Shown in pieces: positions 16,693 through 26,625 of a stretch of DNA of 49,414 bases. The DNA comes from Methylococcaceae bacterium (GTDB taxonomy: Bacteria > Pseudomonadota > Gammaproteobacteria > Methylococcales > Methylomonadaceae). The notes beneath the pieces were generated by a model. That model searched no databases, was not told the DNA's origin, and saw only the letters and a list, made by a program, of their open reading frames with translations. How positions within the stretch are numbered: the first letter of the stretch is position 1; each line of letters begins with the position of its first letter. A program made the position numbers and the translations under genes. Location: NCBI GenBank assembly GCA_030627205.1, contig DAOUSN010000016.1, positions 1 to 49,414 on the forward strand, read 5' to 3'.

Positions 16693-17598
16693 ATGCAAAC
16701 CACCTTAAACAATCTCGTTAACGCCGCTAATCAAATTATACTAGGTAAAGAAGCACAAATTCGCCTTGCTCTTTGCTGTTTACTTTCTAAAGGTCATTTA
16801 TTAATTGAAGATATTCCAGGTGTCGGCAAAACTACCTTATCACACACTTTGGCTAAATTATTAGGCTTAAATTATCAGCGCATTCAATTTACTAGTGATA
16901 TTTTACCTGCTGACATTATCGGTTGTTCTATTTTTAATACCGAAAAACATGAGTTTAGCTTTCATAAAGGACCTATCTTCAACCAAATGATTCTAGCAGA
17001 TGAAATTAACCGTTCAACACCAAAAGCACAAAGCGCATTATTAGAAGCAATGGAGGAGCAGCAAGTAACAGTTGAAGGGAAAACCTATCAATTATCCACC
17101 CCTTTTTTTGTTATTGCTACTCAAAACCCTAATCATCAAATTGGTACATTTCCATTACCTGAATCACAACTAGATCGGTTTTTAATGCGTATAGAATTAG
17201 GTTATCCCGACTATAAAGCCGAGCGCAGTTTATTAATGGGTGAAAATCGTCAACAACTGATTAGTTGTTTAAAGCCTCAGATTACCGCAGAGAAACTGGC
17301 ATTAATACAAAAAAACTGCGCTAAAATTCATGCTTCATCGCCATTACTTGATTATATTCAAGCTATCATTAATTATAGCCGTGAATCAGCTGATTATAAT
17401 GAGGGACTCTCACCACGAGCTGGTCTAGGTTTATTAACAGCGGCTAAAACATGGGCATTTATGGAAAACCGTGATGCAGTATTACCCGAAGATGTACAGG
17501 TAGTTTTACCTGCGGTTGCAGCTCATAGATTAAAACATGGAAGTACCAATGCTGAAGAAATTGTTGCCCCTCTTATTAATAAAGTGGCAATTCCTTGA
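16693..17598 (+). CDS. MoxR-family AAA+ ATPase
   Basis: A 301-residue AAA+ chaperone-like ATPase. Walker A reads GVGKTT (residues 40-45, in IEDIPGVGKTTLSHTLA), Walker B and the following loop read LADEINRSTPKAQSALLEAMEEQQV, and sensor 1 is ATQNPNHQIGTFPLPESQLDRF. MoxR proteins help assemble or activate partner complexes; the best-known example in methylotrophs acts on methanol dehydrogenase, but this gene heads the common MoxR-DUF58-transglutaminase triad instead. The DUF58 gene starts within its stop codon region (four-base overlap), so the proteins are likely made together. Confidence 0.93.
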   Translation: MQTTLNNLVNAANQIILGKEAQIRLALCCLLSKGHLLIEDIPGVGKTTLSHTLAKLLGLNYQRIQFTSDILPADIIGCSIFNTEKHEFSFHKGPIFNQMILADEINRSTPKAQSALLEAMEEQQVTVEGKTYQLSTPFFVIATQNPNHQIGTFPLPESQLDRFLMRIELGYPDYKAERSLLMGENRQQLISCLKPQITAEKLALIQKNCAKIHASSPLLDYIQAIINYSRESADYNEGLSPRAGLGLLTAAKTWAFMENRDAVLPEDVQVVLPAVAAHRLKHGSTNAEEIVAPLINKVAIP

Positions 17599-18527
17599 AG
17601 CAATTAAAGTTATTCTTGAAAAAATTATTTAAACGTCATTATCTTGATAAAAAAAGCGTTACTTTAAACCATAAACGTATTTATATTTTACCTACGCAAC
17701 GAGGATTAAATTTCGCTTTGTTAGTTGCTTTATTATTAGTAATTTCTTTTGTTTATAACAATAATTTAGCATATTTATTATCTTTTTTATTAGCTAGTGT
17801 ATTTTTTATTACTATTTTGCATACTTTCAAAAGTCTTGCAGGCTTAATTATTTCAGTATCTAAAGCGCATTCAGCCTATGTTAGTGAGGATGTTGTTGTT
17901 GATATTTATCTTGATAATCCAAGTATACTCGAACGGTTTAACTTAACGCTTAACTTAAATAATACTAAAACGATAGACTTGCCAGCAACCCAAAAACGTT
18001 TAGTTACGTTAAACTCACCAACACTTAAACGCGGCTGGCATTATTGCGAACCAATTACCTTAGCCTGTCAGTATCCTTTTGGCTTATTTAAAGCGTGGTC
18101 TGTCCTCCATTTTGAAGTTAAAGCCTTGGTTTACCCTAAACCATCTACCGAAAATAATCCTTTCCCTGAATTAGCTGGTGAACAAGCGCAGCAAGGAAAT
18201 ATAACAAAAGGGCACAGTGATTTTTACGGATTGAGAGACTATCAAGAAGGCGACTCTATCCGGGATATTCACTGGAAAAGTATGGCTAAAGGACAAGGAT
18301 TACATAGTAAAGATTACCGTGGTGACTTATTAACCGAGCTTTGGTTAGATTATTCGCAAACCTTCGGTTATGATAGCGAACAACGTTTAAGCCAATTATG
18401 TCGCTGGTTGATTGACGCTGATAACTCAGGTTTACAATACGGTTTTATCTTGGTGGGATTAACCTTACAACCAAGCTCTGGTAGCTGTCATTTTAAAAAA
18501 TGTTTAACCGCACTCGCCCTTTTTTAA
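17595..18527 (+). CDS. DUF58 membrane protein of the MoxR triad
   Basis: A 310-residue protein translated from a TTG that overlaps the moxR stop. Two adjacent hydrophobic segments (residues about 36-70, FALLVALLLVISFVYNNNLAYLLSFLLASVFFI) anchor it. The cytosolic part carries the family hallmark YQEGDSIRDIHWKSMAK, found in all DUF58 proteins and related to a von Willebrand A-like fold. The molecular role is unknown; in this triad it is thought to work with the MoxR ATPase on an envelope process. It is followed by the transglutaminase gene after only seven bases. Confidence 0.88.
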   Translation: MKQLKLFLKKLFKRHYLDKKSVTLNHKRIYILPTQRGLNFALLVALLLVISFVYNNNLAYLLSFLLASVFFITILHTFKSLAGLIISVSKAHSAYVSEDVVVDIYLDNPSILERFNLTLNLNNTKTIDLPATQKRLVTLNSPTLKRGWHYCEPITLACQYPFGLFKAWSVLHFEVKALVYPKPSTENNPFPELAGEQAQQGNITKGHSDFYGLRDYQEGDSIRDIHWKSMAKGQGLHSKDYRGDLLTELWLDYSQTFGYDSEQRLSQLCRWLIDADNSGLQYGFILVGLTLQPSSGSCHFKKCLTALALF

Positions 18528-18534
18528 TTAAACT

Positions 18535-20505
18535 ATGGTATTAAAAAATAATCAACGCACTCTGGTTTTTTTACTAAGCTCAATTGGTTTAATTACCTTC
18601 CCTCATTTTTGGCATATTCCTTTATCTATTATTACTTTTTTCTATGCCTTATTATTGTGGCGTTTTATAGGCATTTGGAAAAGCCATTGGTTACCGCATA
18701 AAATTATTGTCTTGTTAATTATGCTGGGCGGTATTGCTTTATTATTGAACCATTTTCGAAGTTTTTTAGGGCGTGATGCAGGGACAAGTCTATTTGTTAT
18801 TGCCTTAGCACTCAAATTATTAGAAATAAAGAAAGATCGTGATTTATATTTAATCTGCTATTTAGCGTTTATTGTTGCCAGTTCACAGTTTTTATTTGGA
18901 CAAAGCATGTTAATGGCACTTTATATTTTATTAGTTTGTTGTGCTTTATTTACCAGTTTAATTATTATCAATAGCCAACAGTCTAAACCAGTTGTAGCAA
19001 TAAAAAAATCAGCAACTATTCTTGCTCAAGCTTTACCCATGACTTTAGTCTTATTTTTTCTTTTTCCACGTATTCAAACTCCTGATTGGGTATTTTTAAA
19101 TGACACTAATACCAATGCAATAACTGGATTAAGTGATACCTTAGATCCTGGTTCTATTACTAGTTTAGCTTTATCTCCTGAGCTTGCGTTTCGGGTTAAA
19201 TTTGAAAATAACAATATTCCTCCACCTAGACAACGTTATTGGCGTGGACCTGTTTATAGCTATACAGACGGGAAACGTTGGACAGAATCACAGCAATATA
19301 TTAATCCCTCTTATATGGATACACCTAAATATAAAGGTAAAGCCTATAAATATACTTTACTCTTAGAGCCTCAAATTAAAAACTGGATTTACACACTAGA
19401 TATGCCAGCACAGTTTTCATCAGGACTCTATAAAAACCCACGCCATCAACTATTGACTCAAAAACAGTCAAATAATCGGCGTGAATATCAACTGGTCTCC
19501 TATCCACATTATAACACTGGTTATATTACCAAAGCTGAATTTAGAGAAAATACCCAACTGCCCTACCCTGCCTCTCAAAAAATTATTACATTTATTAAAC
19601 AGCTAAAGGGCTTTAATAGTTCTCCAGAAGATTTTATAAAAACACTATTAGATTATTTTAGAACCGAAGACTTTTATTACACTTTAAAACCACCATTAAT
19701 GAAACAAAAACCGATAGAGACTTTTTTATTTGAAAATCGCCGTGGATTTTGTAGTCATTATGCAACAACATTTGTTTATTTAATGCGAGTTGCCCATATT
19801 CCTGCACGAGTTATTGGTGGTTATCAAGGCGGCGAATTTAATAGCATAGGTAAGTTTTTAGAAGTAAGGCAGGCAGATGCTCACGCATGGGCAGAAGTTT
19901 GGTTAGAAAATAAGGGTTGGACAAGAGTTGACCCAACGGCAGCAGTTGCCCCAGAGCGTATAGAACGTGGGGTTGATATTAACAAACAAATAGCTCAGGG
20001 ACTAGTTAACTTTATGTCAATAAATAATAGCAATGCTTACAGTTGGTTCAAAAAGTCACACCAACTTTTGCAAAGTCTTGATTATAATTGGCAACGCTGG
20101 GTGATTCATTATGACACTGGAAATCAAGCCAATTTTTTATCATCATTAGGGATAAAAAATTTAAAAATTATGCTTTACTGGATGATGGGATTAATTGGTT
20201 TTATCACCTTATGTTTAACTATTTATTTATTTAAAAATAATGACACCTCAATTGATAAAGCTTCCTTTTATTATCAAAAATTTTGTAAAAAACTCGCAAA
20301 AGTAGGGTTACAACGACAGCCAAATGAAGGTGCAAATGATTTTTATACAAGAATCAGTCAACGTTTCCCAACTCAAAAGCATCAATTCAAAGTAATCACT
20401 GCATTATATAATCAACAAAGATATGGAAAACAACCTACAAAAAAAGTCTTACAACAATTACAAAAAACCGTTAATCAATTCAAGATAAAAGTAAATATAA
20501 AATAG
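18535..20505 (+). CDS. tgpA: TgpA-type membrane transglutaminase-like protein
   Basis: A 656-residue inner-membrane protein. Five to seven membrane helices fill residues 10-185, a periplasmic domain follows, and a single helix near 540-560 returns to a cytosolic tail (DUF4129-like). The transglutaminase/protease triad is visible: Cys near 406 (RRGFCSHYATTFVYLMR), His near 449 (ADAHAWAEVW) and Asp near 465 (RVDPTAA). Pseudomonas TgpA is the characterised relative and is essential there; its substrate is unknown. It is third in the MoxR-DUF58 operon. The gene appears complete. Confidence 0.9.
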   Translation: MVLKNNQRTLVFLLSSIGLITFPHFWHIPLSIITFFYALLLWRFIGIWKSHWLPHKIIVLLIMLGGIALLLNHFRSFLGRDAGTSLFVIALALKLLEIKKDRDLYLICYLAFIVASSQFLFGQSMLMALYILLVCCALFTSLIIINSQQSKPVVAIKKSATILAQALPMTLVLFFLFPRIQTPDWVFLNDTNTNAITGLSDTLDPGSITSLALSPELAFRVKFENNNIPPPRQRYWRGPVYSYTDGKRWTESQQYINPSYMDTPKYKGKAYKYTLLLEPQIKNWIYTLDMPAQFSSGLYKNPRHQLLTQKQSNNRREYQLVSYPHYNTGYITKAEFRENTQLPYPASQKIITFIKQLKGFNSSPEDFIKTLLDYFRTEDFYYTLKPPLMKQKPIETFLFENRRGFCSHYATTFVYLMRVAHIPARVIGGYQGGEFNSIGKFLEVRQADAHAWAEVWLENKGWTRVDPTAAVAPERIERGVDINKQIAQGLVNFMSINNSNAYSWFKKSHQLLQSLDYNWQRWVIHYDTGNQANFLSSLGIKNLKIMLYWMMGLIGFITLCLTIYLFKNNDTSIDKASFYYQKFCKKLAKVGLQRQPNEGANDFYTRISQRFPTQKHQFKVITALYNQQRYGKQPTKKVLQQLQKTVNQFKIKVNIK

Positions 20506-20588
20506 CTTATTTCTTTCTGATTTACCAACTATAGTCACTTGTTAGCTAAAGCCATGCAATAAAAATACTTTATTTTTAAACAATTGCG

Positions 20589-20594
20589 TATAAT
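20589..20594 (+). promoter_or_regulatory. Possible -10 box before the small secreted protein
   Basis: A perfect TATAAT lies 36 bases before the ATG of the next gene, in a short gap after tgpA. The matching -35 region (ATACTT or TACTTT, spacing 17-18) is weak, so this is a tentative sigma-70 promoter. Confidence 0.4.
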
Positions 20595-20630
20595 GACTCC
20601 TTCAAGATAAATTAAATAATTTAAAATTAA

Positions 20631-21014
20631 ATGAATAAAATAATAGCAGCAATAGTTTTATTAAGTACCTTACTTATCAGTAATAATGTTTATGCAGAAG
20701 GCACAGAACTTACCAAGGAAAATATTCAAGGATCTTGGCGTTTAGATTATACTGAAAAATCAGGAAATACTAATAAAAGAGAAGATACATGGACTTTTAA
20801 GAATAACGGCATGTTAACTATTACACATATTCCACGAGAAGGTGGTTTTTATGACCAATCACCAGTAAAATATGAAATTAATGATAATAAATTAAAAGTT
20901 TCTATTTTAGGAAGGGCAGGAAAATTTGATAAATTCTCTTTAATTAATATTAGCGAAAAAATTATGGTCTTAAAAGCTAGGTTTGGTGATATTTATCGGT
21001 TTATTAAGAAATAA
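20631..21014 (+). CDS. Small secreted lipocalin-like hypothetical protein
   Basis: The 127-residue product has a clear Sec signal peptide (MNKIIAAIVLLSTLLISNNVYA, cleavage after residue 22). The mature 105 residues follow the pattern of small lipocalin-like or DUF5004-type beta-barrels: NIQGSWRLDY, WTFKNNGMLTI, VKYEINDNKLKV and a closing IYRFIKK. No Cys is present in the mature part. Function is unknown; the family often binds small hydrophobic ligands, but no ligand can be claimed here. It stands alone, convergent with mutS. Confidence 0.65.
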   Translation: MNKIIAAIVLLSTLLISNNVYAEGTELTKENIQGSWRLDYTEKSGNTNKREDTWTFKNNGMLTITHIPREGGFYDQSPVKYEINDNKLKVSILGRAGKFDKFSLINISEKIMVLKARFGDIYRFIKK

Positions 21015-21162
21015 ATTGGTCATGAAAAATTAATCATTCCTACATCCTGAACTTTGCAATAATAAAATAAATACTCCGTATAAAGTAGCAAAATACGATA
21101 TACAGAATGTTTCCTGATGAATTAACATGCTCAAAGTATGGAATTAGTAAAAAATTAACTTC

Positions 21163-23736
21163 TTATACTAAATGTTTAAGCCTGTAAACTAACTCTAAGG
21201 CTTTTTTAGGAGTTATTTCATCAGGATTAATCTCAGCCAAAAGATTTAAAACAGGATGATAATCCTGAGCTGAAAATACATCAATTTGTCCATCGTTAAT
21301 TTTTATTTGTTTCTCTTGTTTTTCTTGGTAAGCATTATTTTCTAACTGTTGTAATTTAAGTTTCGCTTGCTCAATTACAGAACGTGGAACGCCAGCTAAA
21401 GTGGCTACTTGTAAACCATAACTTTGATTAGCTGCCCCTTCTTTAACCGCATGTAAAAAAATAATTTTATCACCATGTTCTTTGGCTTCTAAATGAAGAT
21501 TATAAATAGATTTATACTCCTCAGCTAAAGTAGTTAATTCAAAATAATGGGTTGCAAACAACGTAAACGCTTTGGTAATTTTAGCCAAATGTTTAGCCGA
21601 TGCCCAAGCTAATGATAAGCCATCAAAAGTACTAGTTCCTCGCCCAATTTCATCCATTAAAATCAAACTATTAGCAGTAGCATTATGTAGAATATTAGCT
21701 GTTTCTGACATTTCAACCATGAATGTTGAACGACCACTAGCTAAATCATCAGATGCCCCTATTCGAGTAAATATTTTATCAATAATTCCACAATGAGCTG
21801 ATTTTGCAGGGACATAACAGCCGATATGGATTAATAATACAATCAATGCAATTTGACGCATATAGGTTGATTTACCCCCCATATTAGGGCCTGTAATTAT
21901 TAACATCCGCCGTTTAGGTGAAAAACAAACATCATTGGAAACAAAAGTGGTCTTAGAAACCTGCTCAACGACAATATGTCGTCCCGACTCAATAATAATA
22001 CCTGATTTTAGATTTAATTTTGGACAATTTAAGTTTAAATTATCCGCCCGTTCTGCAAAGCAAGTAATAACATCTAATTCGGCTAAAGTGGTTGCACAAC
22101 GTTGTAAGCCAATTAAATCTTGAGCGATAATTCCTAATAATTCATCATATAAAGTTTTTTCAAAACTTAATGCTTTTCCTCGCGCACTCAAAACTTTATC
22201 TTCAAACGCCTTTAATTCAGCGGTAATATAACGTTCTGCATTTTTTAAAGTTTGTTTACGAGTATAATGAACAGGGACTTTATCACTATGCAGCCGTGAA
22301 ATTTCAATATAAAAACCATGAACGCGATTATAATTAACTTTTAAATTAGTAATGCCTGTTGCTTTTTTTTCACGAGCTTCCATTTCAATTAAAAATTGAT
22401 CCGCATTGTCACTCAAATCTCTTAACTCATCTAAAGCATGATTATAATTACGAGCAATAACCCCTCCATCACGAATTAATACGGGTGGATTATCAATAAT
22501 AGCTTGTTGTAATAAATGCAATAGTTGAGGATACTCACTGATTTTTTTAGCTAAATTAATTAAATGTGGGTTTGCAGTCACATTAAGCTGTTGTTGTAAT
22601 TCAGGTAAAACTGATAAAGTGTGTTTAAGGGTGATTAAATCACGAGGTCGTGCTGATCTAAGAGCAATCCTAGAGCTAATGCGTTCAATATCACCTATAT
22701 GTCTAAGGGTTTCTTGAAGCAATTGATAATGTAACTGCTTCAATAAACTTTCAATACAACTATATCGTGCCTTTAAAACATTATGATCCCTTAAAGGACG
22801 GTGTATCCAACGCCTTAAACAGCGACTGCCCATCGAAGTTATAGTTTTATCTAAAACACCAAATAAGGTATAACGTAGTTGCCCTGTTGGGTGAGTATCC
22901 AATTCTAAATTACGCCGACTAGCAGCATCTAGTTCAATATAACGACTATTATTTTCAACCATAATACCCTGTAAATGAGGCAAGGTATTTTGTTGGGTAT
23001 CTTTTAGATATTGTAATAAACAACCGCTTGCAGCAATAGCAAGAGTCATAGTTTCACAACCAAAACCTTTGAGATCAATAACCTCAAATTGTCTTAATAA
23101 ACGTTGTTTAGCCGTTTCAACATCAAAATGCCACGAAGGGCGTTTACATAAACCGCGTCGTTCAGTAATAATTAAAGGTGGTTGCCAGTCTTCACTGATT
23201 AATAACTCAGCAGGATTAAGGCGTTCAATTTCAGTGTAAAGTTGTATACTAGTTTTAACTTCTTGTAAAATAAAACGACCACTAGAGACATCTAAGCAAG
23301 CAATACCGTAATGATTATTTTCCCAACTAATGGCGACCAGTAAATTATCCTGTCGATCTTCGAGTAAGGCTTCATCCGTCACTGTTCCAGGGGTGATAAT
23401 TCGTACCACTTTACGTTCAACAGGCCCTTTGGAGGTAGCTGGGTCACCAATTTGTTCACACATAGCCACTGATTCATTGTGCTTTAACAACCGAGCAATA
23501 TAATTTTCGGCGGCATGATAAGGGATTCCAGCCATCGGAATCGGTATTCCTGCAGTTTTTCCCCTGCTAGTTAGGGTAATATTTAATAATTGTGAAGCTT
23601 TTTTAGCATCATCAAAAAAAAGCTCATAAAAATCCCCCATCCGATAAAATACTAAGGTTTCAGGATGTTGTGATTTAATGTGCAAATATTGTTGCATCAT
23701 CGGCGTATGTGGTGATGAAGTTTTTTGAGTTGTCAT
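21163..23736 (-). CDS. mutS: DNA mismatch repair protein MutS
   Basis: A full-length 857-residue MutS that recognises base mismatches and starts methyl-directed repair. The mismatch-contact motif [11 protein letters not shown] (Phe-x-Glu) is at residues 30-40. The ATPase domain shows [13 protein letters not shown] near 615, the Walker B stretch [22 protein letters not shown] and the [10 protein letters not shown] switch. The C-terminal helix-turn-helix dimer region ends at KHLV. MutL is not in the window. The divergent pncC starts 36 bases away, so the two genes share a tight control region. Confidence 0.98.
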   Translation of the reverse strand: MTTQKTSSPHTPMMQQYLHIKSQHPETLVFYRMGDFYELFFDDAKKASQLLNITLTSRGKTAGIPIPMAGIPYHAAENYIARLLKHNESVAMCEQIGDPATSKGPVERKVVRIITPGTVTDEALLEDRQDNLLVAISWENNHYGIACLDVSSGRFILQEVKTSIQLYTEIERLNPAELLISEDWQPPLIITERRGLCKRPSWHFDVETAKQRLLRQFEVIDLKGFGCETMTLAIAASGCLLQYLKDTQQNTLPHLQGIMVENNSRYIELDAASRRNLELDTHPTGQLRYTLFGVLDKTITSMGSRCLRRWIHRPLRDHNVLKARYSCIESLLKQLHYQLLQETLRHIGDIERISSRIALRSARPRDLITLKHTLSVLPELQQQLNVTANPHLINLAKKISEYPQLLHLLQQAIIDNPPVLIRDGGVIARNYNHALDELRDLSDNADQFLIEMEAREKKATGITNLKVNYNRVHGFYIEISRLHSDKVPVHYTRKQTLKNAERYITAELKAFEDKVLSARGKALSFEKTLYDELLGIIAQDLIGLQRCATTLAELDVITCFAERADNLNLNCPKLNLKSGIIIESGRHIVVEQVSKTTFVSNDVCFSPKRRMLIITGPNMGGKSTYMRQIALIVLLIHIGCYVPAKSAHCGIIDKIFTRIGASDDLASGRSTFMVEMSETANILHNATANSLILMDEIGRGTSTFDGLSLAWASAKHLAKITKAFTLFATHYFELTTLAEEYKSIYNLHLEAKEHGDKIIFLHAVKEGAANQSYGLQVATLAGVPRSVIEQAKLKLQQLENNAYQEKQEKQIKINDGQIDVFSAQDYHPVLNLLAEINPDEITPKKALELVYRLKHLV

Positions 23737-23772
23737 GAGATTATTCTAACCAAACAAAGACGAGGAAACATC

Positions 23773-24258
23773 ATGGAAATAAAATTAATTAGCTTAGTTT
23801 CTAATTTAGGTAAAAAATTACAACAACAAGGTCTAATGATAGCTGTAGCTGAATCCTGCACCGGTGGAGGTATTGCTCAAGTTTTGACTGAAATAGCAGG
23901 GAGTTCACAATGGTTTGAACGTGGTTTTATTACCTACAGCAATCACTCAAAAATAGAGATGTTGGGAGTCAATCAACACACTTTAGAACAATTTGGTGCA
24001 GTAAGTGCAAAGACAGCATTAGAAATGGTGGAAGGTGTATTAACAAATAGTCTGGCTAATTACGCAATTTCAGTCACAGGAATTGCAGGCCCTAGTGGTG
24101 GTAGTTTAGAAAAACCTGTAGGCACAGTTTTCATAGCTTGGCAATATAAAAATAGCCTTGCTAGAGTAAGAAAATATTTATTTAAAGGTAGTCGTCAACA
24201 AATTAGACAACAAGCAATTATTGAAGCATTAAAAGAAAGCCTAATTGATTGCTCTTAA
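23773..24258 (+). CDS. pncC: Nicotinamide-nucleotide amidase PncC (CinA C-terminal type)
   Basis: A 161-residue stand-alone CinA C-terminal domain that deamidates NMN to nicotinic acid mononucleotide in NAD salvage. The motif [20 protein letters not shown] holds the catalytic Ser, and [29 protein letters not shown] and KPVGTVFIA are typical. I use the ATG at 23773 because GAGGAAA lies just before it; an earlier frame start at 23725 would overlap mutS. Its stop overlaps the end of msrA on the other strand. Confidence 0.93.
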   Translation: MEIKLISLVSNLGKKLQQQGLMIAVAESCTGGGIAQVLTEIAGSSQWFERGFITYSNHSKIEMLGVNQHTLEQFGAVSAKTALEMVEGVLTNSLANYAISVTGIAGPSGGSLEKPVGTVFIAWQYKNSLARVRKYLFKGSRQQIRQQAIIEALKESLIDCS

Positions 24259-24815
24259 AATTTAACCTTCAACCCTTTTAATCCACAATAACCAGTTGGG
24301 TTTTTCGCTAAATATTGTTGATGATAATCTTCAGCATAATAAAATAGTGGAGCTGATATAATTTCAGTAGTTATTTTCTCATACCCTTTAATATCTAATT
24401 GTTGTTGATAATACCGTTTTGAATCTTCTGCTTGTCGTTGTTGCTGTGCTGATAAAGTATGTACACAAGAGCGATATTGTGTCCCCATATCATTACCTTG
24501 CCTCATGCCTTGCGTAGGATTATGTGATTCCCAGAATAAAATTAATAATTGTAAATAGCTTATTTTTTCAGGTTCAAAAATGACCTGAACTACTTCAGCA
24601 TGTTCTGTTGTCCCTGTACAAACTTCATCATAAGTAGGATTAGTTTTTTTCCCTCCAGCATAACCAACAGCAGTTGAAAACACCCCTTGTTGCTGCCAAA
24701 ATAACCGTTCTACGCCCCAAAAACAACCCAAACCAAAAATAGCCTGCTCGGTAAAGCTAGGAAACGGTGGCATTGTCACATGGTTATTAACAAAATGATG
24801 TTTATTTTTTTGCAT
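24255..24815 (-). CDS. msrA: Peptide methionine-S-sulfoxide reductase MsrA
   Basis: A 186-residue MsrA that reduces the S form of methionine sulfoxide. The catalytic signature is GCFWG at 30-34 with Cys31, followed by [21 protein letters not shown] and [25 protein letters not shown], all diagnostic. The end is VKF with resolving Cys in the [11 protein letters not shown] tail. It is translated from the base next to the end of the ABC permease gene, hence probably co-transcribed. A role in repairing oxidative damage is general; nothing ties it to sMMO. Confidence 0.96.
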   Translation of the reverse strand: MQKNKHHFVNNHVTMPPFPSFTEQAIFGLGCFWGVERLFWQQQGVFSTAVGYAGGKKTNPTYDEVCTGTTEHAEVVQVIFEPEKISYLQLLILFWESHNPTQGMRQGNDMGTQYRSCVHTLSAQQQRQAEDSKRYYQQQLDIKGYEKITTEIISAPLFYYAEDYHQQYLAKNPTGYCGLKGLKVKF

Positions 24816-25508
24816 TTAATCCTCATCCCATTTTAAAAATTGTAAGCTTAAATTAACACTAAAAGCAATCAATAATAATAATATCCCTAATGCTAATCCA
24901 TGTTCAAAATTACCTTTACTAGTTTCTAAAGCAATTGCAGTAGTCATTGTCCTAGTCGTTCCTTGAATATTCCCTCCTAACATCATTGCCGCACCCACTT
25001 CACCAATAGCTCGCCCAAACCCAGTGATTACTGCTGCAAGAATCGCAAAGCGACATTCACTTAAAATGGGAATAAATTGCTGATAGGGTTTTGCACCAAG
25101 TATTTTTAATGTTTCCAGCAGGCGTTTATCGGTTGATTGTACGGCAACTAAGGTTAGATTAATAATAATAGGGGTAATTAAAAAAGACTCGCCAATAATA
25201 ACGGCAATATCGGTATAAAGTAATCCCCAGTCACCTAATAGCCCTCGTCTACTAAATAAACCATAAAAAATAAGTCCTATCATGACAGTAGGCATTGCCA
25301 TTAAAGTGTTTAATAGTTGCTGTAATAAACGTTTGCCTATAAAATTATTAATTGCCATTGCAATGCCTAAAAAAATCCCGAAGAAACTGGCAAAAATAGT
25401 GGCAGTAAAGGAAATTTTTAGTGATGTAAACACAATATGATAAATATCACTATCAAATTGAAGAATAAGTTGAATCGCAGCCAGTAAAGCCTCGCTAAAA
25501 TAATTCAT
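24816..25508 (-). CDS. Tungstate-type ABC transporter permease (TupB-like)
   Basis: A 230-residue permease with about five membrane helices and the MetI-type EAA loop GRAIGEVGAAMMLGGNIQGTTRTMTTAIALE, which is very close to TupB/WtpB-type anion permeases. The relatives import tungstate (or molybdate or sulfate) with a periplasmic binding protein and an ATPase. Neither partner is adjacent: msrA follows and a small DUF2956-like gene precedes with a 14-base overlap. Partners may lie elsewhere. Tungstate is the best guess from the loop, but substrate is not proven. Confidence 0.78.
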   Translation of the reverse strand: MNYFSEALLAAIQLILQFDSDIYHIVFTSLKISFTATIFASFFGIFLGIAMAINNFIGKRLLQQLLNTLMAMPTVMIGLIFYGLFSRRGLLGDWGLLYTDIAVIIGESFLITPIIINLTLVAVQSTDKRLLETLKILGAKPYQQFIPILSECRFAILAAVITGFGRAIGEVGAAMMLGGNIQGTTRTMTTAIALETSKGNFEHGLALGILLLLIAFSVNLSLQFLKWDED

Positions 25509-25830
25509 TTGTAGCTATATAAATAACCAGACCAAACCAAGTCATACCTAATAATACCCATGGTAATAAGCTAAATTTAGTTTTATTATTAACCTCTGAT
25601 GACAGTATTGTTAAGGCAGGGGGGGGTTTCAAGACTTGTTTACGCTGTTTATCAATTGCTCTATTTTTAATTTTTTGGTGTTTTTTATACTGAGAGATGC
25701 CTTTTTCAATTCCTTGGGCAATTAACTTAGTTTGTTCTTTTGTCTGTCTTCGACGTTGGTTCGCACGCGCAATTTTCATTGCTTCCGTTTCAGTTTCTGG
25801 TGAAATAAGTTGATTATTTTTTTGTATCAT
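25495..25830 (-). CDS. DUF2956-like small membrane protein
   Basis: A 111-residue protein. The N-terminal half ISPETETEAMKIARANQ...QTKEQTKLIAQGIEKGISQYKKHQ resembles the DUF2956 family known from marine gammaproteobacteria; this is recognition from memory of the pattern. A basic segment follows, then one membrane helix (residues about 88-106, LLPWVLLGMTWFGLVIYIA). Function unknown. It lies between the DUF3301 gene and the permease, overlapping the permease start, so all four minus-strand genes down to msrA are probably one operon. Confidence 0.7.
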   Translation of the reverse strand: MIQKNNQLISPETETEAMKIARANQRRRQTKEQTKLIAQGIEKGISQYKKHQKIKNRAIDKQRKQVLKPPPALTILSSEVNNKTKFSLLPWVLLGMTWFGLVIYIATNELF

Positions 25831-25834
25831 AAAT

Positions 25835-26143
25835 TTAAATATCTATATAAGGTTCTAGTTCTACCGAAACAAGTCTAGTTCCTAGCATGATGAGTTTACC
25901 ATGATAACGCTCTAAACCTGTGGCTGAAAACTCAAAAGAATACGAACGCCAGCCTTGAAAGTGTCCATCATCATTACGTTTTAACCAAAACCCAGTGAGT
26001 GCCACATATTCATCAAGCATTTGTAAGTCTAATTTTTGGCAATGTCGTTTAGCGGCATGAAAAGCAATTTCTCTGGCTTTTAGAGCGTTAGAAAAAAAAT
26101 AAAGGGCAAATAAAATTATTCCAATTAAAAGGATATGAATCAT
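25835..26143 (-). CDS. DUF3301 family protein
   Basis: A 102-residue protein with an N-terminal membrane helix (LLIGIILFALYFFS) and a soluble domain with the DUF3301 pattern: REIAFHAAKRHCQKLDLQMLDEYVALTGFWLKR, then WRSYSFEFSATGLERYHGKLIMLG. The family is widespread in Proteobacteria and has no known function. It is the first gene of the minus-strand group ending in msrA; about 160 bases of non-coding DNA separate it from the divergent zinc-ribbon gene. Confidence 0.8.
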   Translation of the reverse strand: MIHILLIGIILFALYFFSNALKAREIAFHAAKRHCQKLDLQMLDEYVALTGFWLKRNDDGHFQGWRSYSFEFSATGLERYHGKLIMLGTRLVSVELEPYIDI

Positions 26144-26307
26144 TAAAATTTAAGCAGGTTATCAATAATAGCTTTATTGTAAAGTTTAGTTTGTAAGCTT
26201 GTAAACACTCACTTTAAATAATTTAGTTCACCTGTTTAGTAATTTTGAGTATTATAGGAAAAGGTTATCCATTTTTAAAATCAAACTAACAAGGTTGAGC
26301 TATATAT

Positions 26308-26601
26308 ATGAACATGACCCAATGCCCACAATGTAACCGTCAACGGAAAGGTGAGGAATATAAATGCCCTAAATGTGATTGTTTTTATTCTCCACTTGAT
26401 GAAATTCTTGCCGCAGAAGCCGCTGAAATTGAAAAGCGTTCTTTTACTGGACGTTTTAAAGCCAGTAAAGAAGCAAGTAATTTTTGGGGAGCAGTAAAAA
26501 AAGAATATCAGCGATTAGAAAACTCCAGCCCTTATAATATCACTTTAATTTTTGCGGTGATTATTATGTTTATTTTTACAATGACGTTATCGGTCATTTA
26601 A
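26308..26601 (+). CDS. Zinc-ribbon membrane protein, unknown function
   Basis: A 97-residue protein with two CxxC knuckles at Cys6/Cys9 and Cys20/Cys23 (CPQCNRQRKGEEYKCPKC) that should bind one zinc. A helical middle part (DEILAAEAAEIEKRSFTGRFKAS) leads to one C-terminal membrane helix (residues 76-95). This gives a tail-anchored zinc-ribbon protein. I do not recognise the family. It precedes cbtA by 24 bases on the same strand, so a role next to cobalt uptake is possible, but nothing in the sequence requires it. Confidence 0.7.
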   Translation: MNMTQCPQCNRQRKGEEYKCPKCDCFYSPLDEILAAEAAEIEKRSFTGRFKASKEASNFWGAVKKEYQRLENSSPYNITLIFAVIIMFIFTMTLSVI

Positions 26602-26625
26602 TTTAATCGTTATTAGAGATTTTTT

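Noticed and set aside
16693-20505. MoxR triad as a methanol dehydrogenase maturation operon
   Set aside because: The DUF58 and transglutaminase neighbours are those of the general envelope-type triad, and no mxa genes are nearby.
26144-26307. Possible cobalamin riboswitch upstream of the cbtA group
   Set aside because: No B12 box or matching stem pattern could be found by eye; the region is plain AT-rich DNA.
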